DNA of 64,000 bases from Lunularia cruciata (Eukaryota; Streptophyta; Marchantiopsida; Lunulariales; Lunulariaceae). Shown in pieces: positions 1 to 10,992 of the stretch (position 1 is the first letter of the stretch; each line of letters starts with the position of its first letter). Made by a program: the position numbers and the translations under genes. The DNA is taken from positions 25,064,517 through 25,128,516 of the forward strand of contig OX419755.1 of assembly GCA_948567375.1 (NCBI GenBank), given 5' to 3'. The notes under the pieces are model-generated. The model was given only the letters and a program-made list of their open reading frames with translations, had not been told where the DNA came from and made no database searches.

Positions 1-1150
1 GGAAATTTTGACACTACCACGTTGGTAGGAGGTTGAGAGAAGAAAGGACAAGACATGAGTTAGACATAGGAAATGAAATTTAGAGTTGATGTCAAAATCT
101 ATTTCTGGAGAAAGGGATTTTGACATCACAAATCCTTCTTGGTGCACATTAAAAATTGGTTACTATGGGCTGATAGTTCTAATTGGCCTTTCAACAAAGA
201 GCCACCAGATTTTTGATGAATAGCATTGATTTTTGATGAATACCATTGTAGCATCACAATAGGCATAACTACTTCTGGAGCTTGTCAAAGTGCCAATTGT
301 ACAGATCCAATTTGCATGTTGATGACCTGAAAGATAATTTTTCATTTTCTCTTGTACTGAAGCTCTGCTCCCAATGCATCTTTTGGCAGATTTCTTCTTC
401 CTACTGTTTTATCTCTTGAGAGTGTTTAGCATTTTAAATACTACTAACTGTTCCATGACTTAGATGCATAGCCTAATGGACAAAGCTCTTCATATTGATC
501 CAGAATAGATGCAAAGCCGGCCCAGTACTATGACACTGCACCTTTGCCTATAATAGAATTGTTTTGGTTTTTTTTTGAATTCTAGCTAGAAAAAATACAG
601 GAATAGTCATTGGTAAACAAACAGGAAAAAATGGTCAGCCAGTACAGCCTTTGGCAAGGGAGCCATTTTCCTTGAAGACAGGCCTACATCTTGAGAAGAC
701 CTTTGGCCAGAAATATCATTCACACTTGAAACCCCTTGGCTTGAAGTGACCTGCATAAGGATTGTGATAATAGATCAAGAACCATAATTAAGACCATTGG
801 ATTGTGCTATCTGCTCACATGTGCAAGTAGTGATGCTGCTCACCCAAGAGTGTGCTTACCAAAAGCTTGTAATGGTTCAACCAACAAGATAAATATTTTT
901 CTGGAGCCTGGAACCTTTTCACTTTTTACAAAATTCACTACGTAAGATCAGCCATACTACCTTCTCCCTTGGTGAGAAAACTCTGCTGATCCTTTTGTTT
1001 TGAGAGAGAATGACTATGAAAAGGAGGGAAGTAAAAGGGTACACAAGAGTGTGGAATGATGAGAGTACAGAAAGGAAAAGGAGTAGCTACCCTATATGCT
1101 CTCCACAATGATGCGCAAGGCCCCAAAGTCCATAATCAAGTCCCTAGGAT
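1..1150. other. No recognisable gene
   Basis: I see no coding region, RNA gene or terminal repeat here. A short direct repeat of the phrase TTTTTGATGAATA occurs near 208-245. The small reading frames on the minus strand have no recognisable domain. Confidence 0.5.
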
Positions 1151-3441
1151 TTATTAAGTGCGGCTGTTAATGTAAATAGGAACTTTTTTGTAGCAAGAAG
1201 CTGGATTCTTCCTATGGAATTGGGAATTGAATGATCATGCTATGTTGCATGAAATTCAAGATAATCAAGACCCTGAATTGATAAATTTGAGAGGGAACCT
1301 TTTTGCCTGGATAGAGAAACATTGGCAAAAAGTGCTTGGGCCTAGCAATTCACCCCAGAAAACATGACTCTGGACAATATGTGGACTCAACCAAATGTGA
1401 TCTTTGAGTCCAAATTCAAGTCTTCTTTTTATGATAGGAAGAGCAACAATGATTGGTCTTCCCAGAATTAAGGATCCTTTGAGAAGGATCTTTAGTAGAA
1501 TCAATCATGAAGTTGTTCAATTCCAAACAAACAACCTACATGAATAATAGCCAAGATATCTCTTTGAGAACTTGTACCAAGGAAGACTTGTGAATTGGGC
1601 TAGGGCAAGAGAGCTTGATGGGTCAATGAAAAAATAAGGCAGAGTAGCTCTAGTCTCCCCCTTTGTCATCTATTTCTACATAGGCATGGGATTGCTGACT
1701 GCAAAAGAGAAGAAGAAGTACCCCAATCACTTCTTCCCAGAAAGACATTTTGATGAGCCTTACAAGAGAGTGCTAATGGTATGCAAATATAGAGGTGGAT
1801 GTGTGTATATTTCCCAAATACTAGGATAATACTAGGAGGTGAAGGAAGCCTACAACACCCAAGTTTTGAGAAGCAGAGGCAAGAGGAAATTGCTATGGAA
1901 TAGATACTTAGGATGCAACCCGCTACCCCTACCAAGCTGAAGGCAAAGGCAATCAAGAGGATGAGGAGAATCCTCTTAGAGGAGGAAGAAGAGGATGAAG
2001 AAGAAGAATTCCAAGAAGAAGAAGATGCAAGATCATAGCCAGATCCCACACCTATGACAAGCAAGCAGTCCTTTACCAAGATCATCATCTTGTTCAACAA
2101 AAATGTAGCAAAAGATCATTAAGGTGGAGAAGTACACTCCACCCCACCTCCAACTCCTCTCCAAATGACCAATTTTCAAGAGGAAGAATGAACACCCACC
2201 CTATGATCACAAAGCCAGAACTTCCAACCCAAAGAAAAGCATGGCAGAGGGTTTGAGGCTAACAAAATCACCTTTATTCCCAACCATAGGGGAAGTAGAG
2301 TTAAGAGAGGAAGGAATCATTTGTGCATAAGAAGTACTTGAGGTGGAAGATGCAAGTTTGTTTCAAGATGATACCAATCTCAAGGCCAAAGACAAGCTTC
2401 ACCAAAACAATCAAAGGGAGAACAAAGGATCGTCCAGGATAGAGACACCCATCCCAACCAAATTGACATTTGAGCAATAGGAGCCAATTATGTTTGTAAA
2501 GATTGAAAGAGAGGAGAGTATGCCCTTGGCCTCATTCAAGACCAGGAGAGGAGAAAGATCAAGCACGAAGGAGATTAGGCAAATTGTAGTAGTGCCACTG
2601 TCCAGCTAGTAGTGTACAAGGGGAGCGGCTCTAAAATTGACAAAGCAACTTCTCCACATCTATGCAAAATCCAACAAGGGAATCATTGACTATGTGATCC
2701 TTGTCCAAAATCTTCACCAACTCACACAAGGAAGATCTGAAGAAAAGATGAAAGCAAGGAAGAATTGCAAGACATTTGGGTCCAGCTTTGGAGATGGGGA
2801 AACAAAGTAACAGCTTGGAGTAGGAGGCAGCCAAACTCATGGAAGAAAGTCAGGCCTTGAGGAAAGAGATTGATGGAGAATGAGCATTGAGGAAGAAGAA
2901 ATCTGACTTTCAGGAGGAAGAAATGCATCTACACCTCAAGCTAGAAGAACAGGTAAAAGTGCAAGAGGAAGAGATTGATTCACTTAAGAAAGAAATAGAG
3001 AAGGTAGGGGTGTCTCTCATGGCAACAAAATTTTGCCATTAGGAGGAGCTGCAATGAGCAAACACCCAGGTAAAGAAGCTTGCATAGACCTTGTAGAAGA
3101 AGGAAGACAACCACAAGATGGAGAAGGCCACCATTTAAGAGGAAATTATAGCTGAAATGAAGGAGCAAAGGGATCCAGTTCAATTTGGAGAAGATAGCTA
3201 CTTTGGAAAGATGGAGATGGCACAAGACCATCTGGAGGAGATCACAAAGGAGATAGTGGAAGTCTCCTTGGAGAAATTGAAGTCTCAGGATTCACAATCC
3301 CAAGCACATGCTCTAGCTGTAAAGACCTACTCGGATGAGAAGTTGAAGCAATTGGCCAACAACTTCATGAAACACACTTCAAAGAAGTTTGAAGAAGCCA
3401 CAAAAGTGCTACTATTGGAAATCATGGGGCATCAGGAATGA
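1150..3441 (+). pseudogene. Decayed coding-like region with acidic stretch and coiled-coil end
   Basis: Plus-strand translation reads like a protein broken by many stops. Several stops (TAG or TGA) sit where TGG (Trp) would fit the surrounding composition, as expected from C-to-T decay of methylated repeats. Around 1,980-2,030 a Glu-rich stretch is encoded. From about 2,700 to 3,441 the translation is rich in Glu, Lys and Leu with heptad-like spacing, and the last 94 codons (3,157-3,441) are fully open, ending in a stop at 3,439. The layout (globular part, acidic linker, coiled coil) resembles the unclassified element at 51-55 kb. I do not recognise the family. An ORF of a plant transposon is the likeliest source, but a dead host gene is possible. 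Confidence 0.4.
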
Positions 3442-3526
3442 GTTGAACTGCTTATCAACATTTGCAAAGGCAAAATTAGCTAATGAGTTGAACTGCTTAT
3501 TAAGATTTGCAAAGGTAAAGGTAGCT
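3437..3526. repeat. 45-bp tandem duplication
   Basis: Two adjacent units, 3,437-3,481 and 3,482-3,526, begin with AATGAGTTGAACTGCTTAT and differ at a few bases. The first unit spans the stop codon of the upstream coiled-coil frame, so the duplication covers the end of that frame. Confidence 0.8.
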
Positions 3527-4870
3527 CTTTGCAGTAGATTTTAGGAAAAAGATTATTGTTAGTAAAAGGGAAACAGGTAGAAATTGGTTAAATATAGAAT
3601 GCATCTCAGCCTGAAATTCCCTTTGGCCTCAAACTCTACCCTCATCCCCATGTACATCTTTGTCTACAAATAATTTTTGACTTAGGACCAGTTTTATAGT
3701 CTATGATTGCAGCAATGTAATTACTTGTATAGTAAATGACAAGGAGTAATTACAATTAGTTGCAATTGTGCAAATGCATCTTAATTTCAATTAGGATAAC
3801 ATCAGTAGGTAGGATTATTGATAAGTGGAGTAGCATTAGTTAGGAAATTGTGTGCATCCTAAAACATTCATCTTCTTCAGTCAATAGTTCTAAGACTTTA
3901 TATGTAGATTGCAACCCATAGAAACTATGTCCACTTCTTTCATAAACAACACATTCAGCTCAAATATCTCTCTTGAATCTCTTTATGTTGAATGGATTTT
4001 GCTGACATCTTTGATTGCATACTTGGTCTAGTAGAGGTGAGGAATCTTGTAGTGGGAGTGTGTGTTTAAGTACCTGCTTATGAAATTCACACTGAATTGA
4101 AGAAGTTATTCACTCATTCCGTAGGAATGAGTGATCGTGTACTTAGGCAAGAAATTCAGACATTATCAAGAAAGTTACCTTTGACATTTTGAACAAGCAA
4201 GTCAATGTGAGGAAGGATTCAAGGAAAGATGGAGCATTGAGAGTATCACGGAATAGAGAATTCAAGTAGACAATTGATTTTGGTTTTCATAGGGATTGTA
4301 TTTCTGGGACGAGATGTGCACAATCAACAGAGGCCTCATGGGGAAAGAACCTTTGACGTAAAAAGCAACCATAACGGTGAAATATATCTATAGGAAGGGA
4401 TTAGCCGTCAGGATAAAAGAGACTCTTTGGGAGGAAAAGTCTTTGGCATGAAATGTACCATCATTATCAAAAGACTTGTTAGATTTAATCTTTCCAAATG
4501 AATGATTTTTAATTTATTTTTATTTAAAATGTCATAATGGATATTACAATATTTGTGTAAAAATGATTATCCAAAAATTTCAACACGCAAAAATAAACAA
4601 TTGATAATATTTAATTTTTATTTTAATCAATTTTATCCTGTATCCATGAGTACTTATCTATTTTTATTATAAATATGTCAACATCGGGTTGCACAAGTAC
4701 TTCTACACTCAGGGACCTTAAGTAAATTCTGTGCCAATACTTTTTATATGTTCACCTGTTCACAAGTGATTACACCAGTAGCACAATTTATTTGAGTGCG
4801 AGACCCATTACACAGAACTTCGGAATACTCGCTCTCCTATGCTCATCATCATTAGTTGTACTCAGAGAGT
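3527..4870. other. AT-rich spacer, no gene seen
   Basis: No supported gene. A small perfect inverted repeat of 11 bp with a 3-base spacer lies at 4,110-4,134. The rest is AT-rich, with no terminal repeats I can pair. Confidence 0.5.
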
Positions 4871-5211
4871 GAAAGTACTGGAGGAAAGTGTCTTTATAAG
4901 TCCTAGTAGTCATAACAATAAACGCATTGGAACAAAGTGACTTAAAGACTCGTGGTAGTCATAGTGAATTTGAATGCATTGGAAACAAAGTGTTTTGACA
5001 TTTGTGATGTGATCTTCGTATTCGGAAACACTATTCCTACTTCGATATACTGGACCACTTTTGTAATCGGTAGCACACTCAAGTAAATGAGTTCTACATC
5101 TCATAAAATGGCGCATGATTGCAGCGTCCTTGGCCGATATCAAGATCGTATTAATATAACTGGTGTACGAAAGCAAGGGGATTCAAGAGGACTGAACACC
5201 TTGCTGCAGAT

Positions 5212-5667
5212 TTATGATTTATGCCCAGAGTAGCAAACTAAGCTGTCATAAATTTTCTTATCTCCGCAAGTGAAACTGACTCTATCATGAGAATCGTTCC
5301 AGTAGCAATCACCTTGGGACTCTCCCGCAGCACCGTGGAGCTTCCCAAAAAAATTGATTGACACAAGCTGGTCGAATTGTGACTTCCCTCCACCCACATT
5401 CTCCATCGGTGATGTGAACCTATCGCAGATACAGTCTGGGTATGTCCAATGAGCAGAATCCTTAGTCTCCATATTGTTTTACGAAATTACAAAAATGACA
5501 CTAGATGATTTCGCCAAACACATTGACTGTAACGATTCATACTTCAAAGTTTCGGATTCACCGTTCCCTTTACATAGCCAAATCATAACATACTGACGGC
5601 AGCAGCATGCTCTACCACAAAACTCGCTATTGGTGCACGCTTTTGGGAATTCAAAGCAACTTTCCAT
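5212..5667 (-). pseudogene. Cys-rich hypothetical reading frame with one internal stop
   Basis: Reading on the minus strand from the ATG at 5,667, the frame is open for 62 codons, meets one stop at about 5,479-5,481, resumes in the same frame two codons later with an ATG at 5,472, and stays open for 86 more codons to 5,212. Together this is about 150 codons with a single stop. The first part has a dense Cys cluster (C-x7-C-x3-CCC) and the second part five more Cys. No signal peptide is evident and I recognise no family. It abuts the 3' end of the MULE transposase and could be captured or transposon-flanking sequence. Chance openness cannot be excluded. Confidence 0.3.
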
Positions 5668-5931
5668 AATTACCTCGGTCAGTTACATTCTAAAAATTGA
5701 AAAGAACTAGATAGGATGTTTGCAATTCTTTCGGTTATTCCCAACATAAAACACAGGAGTAACATCTAAAGCATAGTGGTCTCTTCTCCCGCTCTTCATT
5801 CTCTCTATGAATTTGCATTTTCTTTGGGTGTCCGGGAGGACGACACATTTTTGGAGGAAGGAGAAGAAGATTCTCATCGCTGCTCTCAGTGTCATCGGCA
5901 TCATTATTGTCGTGAGCTATATCATTAACAC

Positions 5932-5972
5932 CAAGGAAAGGAGGTCCGCACTTCACGGACCTCCTTTCCTTG
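5932..5972. repeat. 17-bp perfect inverted repeat in the MULE tail
   Basis: Arms 5,932-5,948 and 5,956-5,972 are exact reverse complements around the 7-base loop CACTTCA. The structure sits inside the decayed 3' coding part of the MULE transposase, where coding sequence alone gives no reason for a palindrome. Confidence 0.9.
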
Positions 5973-7305
5973 ATCCTCTCCCCACAAAGACTTATGAGGG
6001 ATTGGGGACATCCTTTTTGAGTATGCTTTGTGGTATGCCTCAGATGTGAAGCACTCATTTGCAAAGAACCTAAAATTCTGGCGACTGAAAATTAGAGAGC
6101 ACATGCTGCATGAGCACCCTGCATGAGCACATGGCAACCCAGAGGACTGCCATATACAGCAAGTACATGTTTGGGTAGCGATGTGTATTATCTGCATTGT
6201 GGTCTCCAGTCATGTACTCAAACTAGGTTTCTGTTGAAGGGAGAATGCAGTAGCATGGGGAATGACTCAAAGAGTTTGAGATCTGGCTCTCTGCAGATGG
6301 CACGAGAAGATGGATTGAACATTTTATGCTTTCTCTCTGCGATCAACGAACCACTTCATGAGCTGTCGACAACATATCATAAACAAGAAGCTCTCTTGCA
6401 TCCATAAGCCATAAATTGAGGGACTCAGCAATGTTGCCTGTGAAGTGTCCAAAGCGTGCACCCGTGAAGTAGGCCTTTGCCCAGTACCTGATCCACGACT
6501 CACAAATCCACACAAAAACCTCAAGCAAAATCTTGTTGATTCTTCTGAGATGTTCTTCAAAGATAACAGTTGATGGTGTGTATGCTGCTTTACATAAAAG
6601 ACTGATAAGCTTGACATTCTTGAAGCGCCACTTGAAATTTGCAAAGGTATCATCGATGCCTTCAATAAGGCCTTTTTGTTGATCAGACAGAAATGTAATT
6701 ATGTGGGAAGTTCAGCTCCATCCAAGTAACATTCAAAGGTGTTCTGGAGAGATTGGAGGAACCACTTCTAGTTCTCATCATTTTTAGAGTTGGCAACAGC
6801 AATTGCAAAAGGAAAAAGACAACCTTCCGTGTCAATTCTGGTGGTGGTGAGAAGGATTCCAAGATATTTCAATTTCAGATGTATCCCATCTATACCAAGC
6901 AGGCATTGGCATGCAGACAGGAAACTTACAATAGACGCCCCAAAGCTCACAAACATATGTGAAAACCTGCCACCCTCCGATTCCACAAATGCCGTACTGC
7001 CAAGGTTTACCTTTTTTAGCTCCTTGCAATACTCACACAGCAATTGATATCCTTCCTCATATGAGCCTCGAATTGAGTCCATTGCTTTCTCTTTTGCTCT
7101 CCATGCTTGAGTATAGGTGACTGTCACACCAATATCCCAGCGCAAATAGTGGATAATTTCATGTGGCTTGTACTCAAGCGTGTCCCTTAACTTCTCCCTG
7201 ATGTATTTTGATAACCAATTTACAGAAGCTTGTAGGTTTCTGAGATGATGAACAACACTGCATGTGTGGATAGTGTTAATGGTATGGAGCGTGAAAGCCG
7301 CTGCA

Positions 7306-7710
7306 TCTGTAACCTTTGCTCTGAGTAAGCGCCAAGTGCAATCATCCGCATTGCCTTGCCGGCCTCTACACTTCACCATGTACAGTAATTTTGCAGACTT
7401 GACAACTTCAATTTTGAAATGCTCCTCAATAGCAGTCTGTGCAACAGCATTGCTTAGAGCCAACACATTCTCAAAGCATGCACCAACGACAAGTTTTGTG
7501 GTAGAGCATGTCTGCAACCTTTGCTCCGTATAAGTGCCAAGTGCAATCATCGGCACCTTCCCCGGCCTCTGCACTTCACCATGTACCGCAGTTTTGCGGA
7601 CTTGACCATTTCAATTTTGAAATTCTCCACAATAGCAGTCTGTGCAACAGCATTGCGTAGAGCCAAAGCATTCTCAAAAGTGGGCACCAACAGCGAGTTT
7701 TGTGATACAC
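7306..7710. repeat. 205-bp tandem duplication inside MULE transposase
   Basis: Units 7,306-7,510 and 7,511-about 7,710 share the same order of bases with roughly 85 percent identity by eye. Both encode on the minus strand the same block of the N-terminal transposase domain, ending in a YMVKCRG-type motif. The duplication alone would wreck the reading frame. The divergence of the units shows it is not recent. Confidence 0.85.
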
Positions 7711-7744
7711 ATATTGCCACTATCAATATGTTGTGGTTTAGCTA

Positions 7745-10050
7745 TGTAAGGGGAAAGGTGAACGCAAAATAAGAAACAGTGACGTCAGTGTGATTGGCAG
7801 GTCATTATCATAATTATCAAAATTTGAATGTCATTTCAGTATTTTAGTAAAACTACAAGGTCATTTTTTATATTTTCCCTAGTTACTGTTGGGCAGCAGC
7901 GTAATATAGTCACTTCCATGTAGATTAACATTGACCATGTGAAATTTGGCCTATGCAACCGTCACGTACATGGCGACCAACAGTACTACCGGTAGCAGAC
8001 TAGATTGCAAGCTCCTCAGAGAAGTCATGCTTTAGTCGAAGTGCCGGACCTATCGAAATGTATGTAGAATGATTTGTTGACTTTGTCCACAATGTACGCA
8101 GAGGATCTTAATTATGAAATTACAACGACAAATCCACAGGTCAAAAGCAGTACGGCAAGGTTTGCAAGTAAAGATGAGGAACGCTCAACGGAAATGCTCT
8201 GTCATTTGACTCGAGAGTAGAGCTATTTAGATTCAGGTTTTAACCAATAGAGATAATATTGCTCCTCGCCTTATATTAATCATATTAAATGATTAAGGTG
8301 GACCAGTTCTGATCTTTTATCTGTGCGGGAAACCTGTGCAGATGTGTTAATTGAGTCACATTGTCATGACTATTTCTTATCCGCATCGGTCCAACTCGAA
8401 GCTAGGATGTGCTTAATCCAAGGCACCCCGTCAGCGAATCGACAGTAACAGTATGCAATAATTGGTCAAATACCACTTGGACAACATGAACTGGATACCT
8501 CTTAGTTGCTCGACGAGTAAATGTCTACTTCCATCGACATTCCTTGAATTCGTTACTTGAGGGACAACATACTTGAAAATTATTGGCCTCTAGGCTGGGA
8601 GGAGAGAAGGATGGAGGAGGCCATAGTACAGACATTAAAAGTTGACCTCGATTTTATCTGGGGAAGGTTGTGTTGAAGTAACTTTATGTACCGGGAATCT
8701 GCAATAGCAAGGTCTCTTTCGATCCCTTATTGCATGATCAACTGCTCAGTTCCGGCTTTTATATCTAAATCTATATGATGAGTATTAGAGACTCATGAAT
8801 GGAAATAGAATAGTGTCCGAGCGTCCGTACATGAATTGACGGTAGGACAGAAAACAATGGCTTCCTGGAAGTCTTTGTCATTAGTGGTGGCCATAAGACT
8901 GTTCGCAAGGAGCCGAGGGAGGAAGTTCTCAGGTCCGGGATACGAAATCAAAATGACAACAGTTTACTGTTCTGCCTTCTCCATTAATGAGACGTCCACA
9001 TCGAGAACCGTTAAAGAGCTTTGAACACGTTATAATGCACCCTCCCTGTGCAAACACTGCAAAACAAACACTGCAAGGCCATCCTCTGTGATTTGGATCT
9101 CTCTTCATGGCTAACGGTAACCTTGACGGGCTGATATGAGTCGTACCACGGTGTGCTGCACCACCGATTCCGACATGGCAATGCGAAGAATGCAAAATTC
9201 CAAGAAATCCCAGCATCATACCTCAAGCAGAACTTATATACGAGCTGGAAACTATAGGATAGGAAGATACGCCTCATGCTGATCAGAGGCAGAGGATCAA
9301 ACCATCAGTTGAAATTATGCTGAACTCCTATAGTTTTCTTTTAGTTAATGGTTTTATCTTAGGTGGGTCTAGATGTCTTGTGCACGAGCTTTACTTATCT
9401 TTTGTGGTAGATAAACGAATTTGAATGCTTACATGTTCCATTAAGGGAGAAACACTCCAATGATTTTACCCTAGAGCTCTGGCCTCTCTCTCTCTCATAT
9501 TACGTATGAATGGTAAGCATAAGGCGACGTGTGCAAAGCATGGTTCTCACAAAGCAGATGGCATTGCCCATCATGATTCTGGGTTCAAGTGCAAGAATCA
9601 CCTCTTGCACTTGAACCAAGAATCTTCCGCTTGCATTTGCTTGTGGTCCACTAGCAGCGATCGGTCAAGTGCCTAACATATGAATTCCATTAGATCTGTT
9701 ATTAGTATTTGAACTTGTCACTAGGGAGCTTCCAAGGGTTTTAGCTTATTTTAAATTTCTTCATTTTGAGATGAATGATTGCGTATACGAGCTATGTTTA
9801 TCAACCAAACCAACCGATAATGGCTTTCGACATATTATTATTTAGATGTTTATATTTGGCTTGGAAAGGACACTATGATTTAATCTTGATAACATAAGAA
9901 TTTATTATTAAATATTATACTTGAATATTATATTTTATCATATACTATCTAGAAAAGCTAAAAATTTCTTTATTAGAGATTAGATTGTGTAATAAAGCAT
10001 ACACATATACGTTTTATTAATTGGAATACAAGGTCTTGAGTAAATAAATG
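7745..10050. other. Intergenic, unassigned
   Basis: Moderate-GC DNA with short reading frames on both strands (for example minus 9,011-9,277 and plus 8,836-9,024), none with a recognisable domain. The stretch near 7,800-7,890 (low complexity, ending TTTTCCCTAG) might be a terminal region of the adjacent MULE, but I found no partner at the other end. Confidence 0.4.
9575..9624. repeat. 22-bp inverted repeat with 6-base loop
   Basis: Arms 9,575-9,596 and 9,603-9,624 pair at 21 of 22 positions around the loop ATCACC. The transcript of either strand would fold into a tight hairpin. No gene was recognised around it. Confidence 0.9.
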
Positions 10051-10080
10051 TCTATTTCAAGTATAAATAAGGAGAAATTT

Positions 10081-10083
<3 letters not shown>

Positions 10084-10118
<35 letters not shown>
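10084..10118. repeat. (TA)n microsatellite
   Basis: An uninterrupted alternating TA run of about 35 bases, followed by a T-rich, TTTATA-rich tract to about 10,200. The short frame that runs through it is low-complexity only. Confidence 0.95.
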
Positions 10119-10917
10119 TTTAACCTTTTGGTCTCTTTTTATATTTATATTATGTTTATATTTATATTTATATTTATTATATTATCTCTTTTTATATTCT
10201 CTACCTACTTTTTGGATTTTGGTCCTCTGAAGTAATAACATAGGAGAATTATGGTTGTGGTCTATAGTCTTGAATGATTAGCTTTCAATCATTAGAGTTT
10301 GAAGATATAGATCATGTCTTATTGCCATGTTCATTTATTTAAATATTTGACTTTGGTCAAATTTTTATTAAATAATATCCTTTCCTTACATAAATTTTCA
10401 TGAAAAGTAATTTTGGTTGATTCCTTAATGTAAGAATGGATGTATTTATCATTCACATTTTTATTAGACTTTGATAATGATAGAAATAATAATTGAGAAG
10501 GTAATGAACCTTGTGATTGAGGACCTTAATTGCCTGTTAGAATACCATCCTCAACCACCTTGGTAAAATCATAGTTAGGAAAATCATTTGGAGAAGATAA
10601 AGTATAGATAAAGATTATCCTATCACTTCTGGATTGACCAACTATACAAAAATTTATTGTATCAATTCAGCTTTTTGGACAAGTCTTACTTGGCAAGAAC
10701 TAGCTAATGAAAAATATAAAAGGAAATTTTATCCAGATAAGATAAATATATGATTGCATCAATGATTAGAATATGCTCCTTGATAGGAGTTTTTTTTTTA
10801 AATCATATTCAAAAGAGTATCAAGAAGCAACGTTTAAGACACATGAAGTTTGTGAGCAAGTTGAATGAATATGTAAAGATTGTAGGGTATGAGTAATGAT
10901 ATGAATATTTCAAAGAT

Positions 10918-10992
10918 GAAAAAGGTGACCACATAGAACACATGAAGGATGGGAAGACCCCATCAACCCCTACAAGGGAGAGACAAAAGAGG
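10918..10992 (-). mobile_element. 3' end fragment of the non-LTR element family
   Basis: About 75 bp match, in the same orientation, the 3' terminal segment of non-LTR copy 2 (starting 22,591) and, as reverse complement, that of copy 3 (near 46,137-46,200). All share the core CATGAAGGATGGGAAG or its complement. Similarity stops abruptly on the inner side, so this is a severely 5'-truncated copy or a leftover 3' end. Confidence 0.65.

Larger units (their letters stand above)
5707..7735 (-). pseudogene. MULE (Mutator-like) transposase pseudogene
   Basis: The minus strand encodes, in broken frames, the parts of a plant MuDR/MULE transposase in order. First comes an N-terminal DNA-binding region with a C-x-W-type zinc motif (about 7,700-7,300). 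Next is the DDE core: first Asp in LGIDG near 6,890, second in a LSDQQKG-type motif near 6,690, and the downstream GNIAESLN motif near 6,440. A SWIM finger follows with pattern CxC...WQxxGLPCxH (about 6,167-6,120). The tail is basic and Pro-rich, ending in a decayed CCHC knuckle followed by NCKHPI and a stop at 5,707. The longest intact piece is 268 codons (7,574-6,768). Several frameshifts and stops make it non-functional. It would have catalysed excision and integration of its own element in the nucleus. I could not pair terminal inverted repeats. Confidence 0.85.

Noticed and set aside
7264-7772. Two plus-strand frames of 83-89 codons that resemble each other
   Set aside because: They are antisense to the duplicated MULE block; their similarity comes from the tandem duplication.
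10048-10230. Short frame rich in Tyr and Ile
   Set aside because: Arises from the TA microsatellite and the T-rich tract after it.
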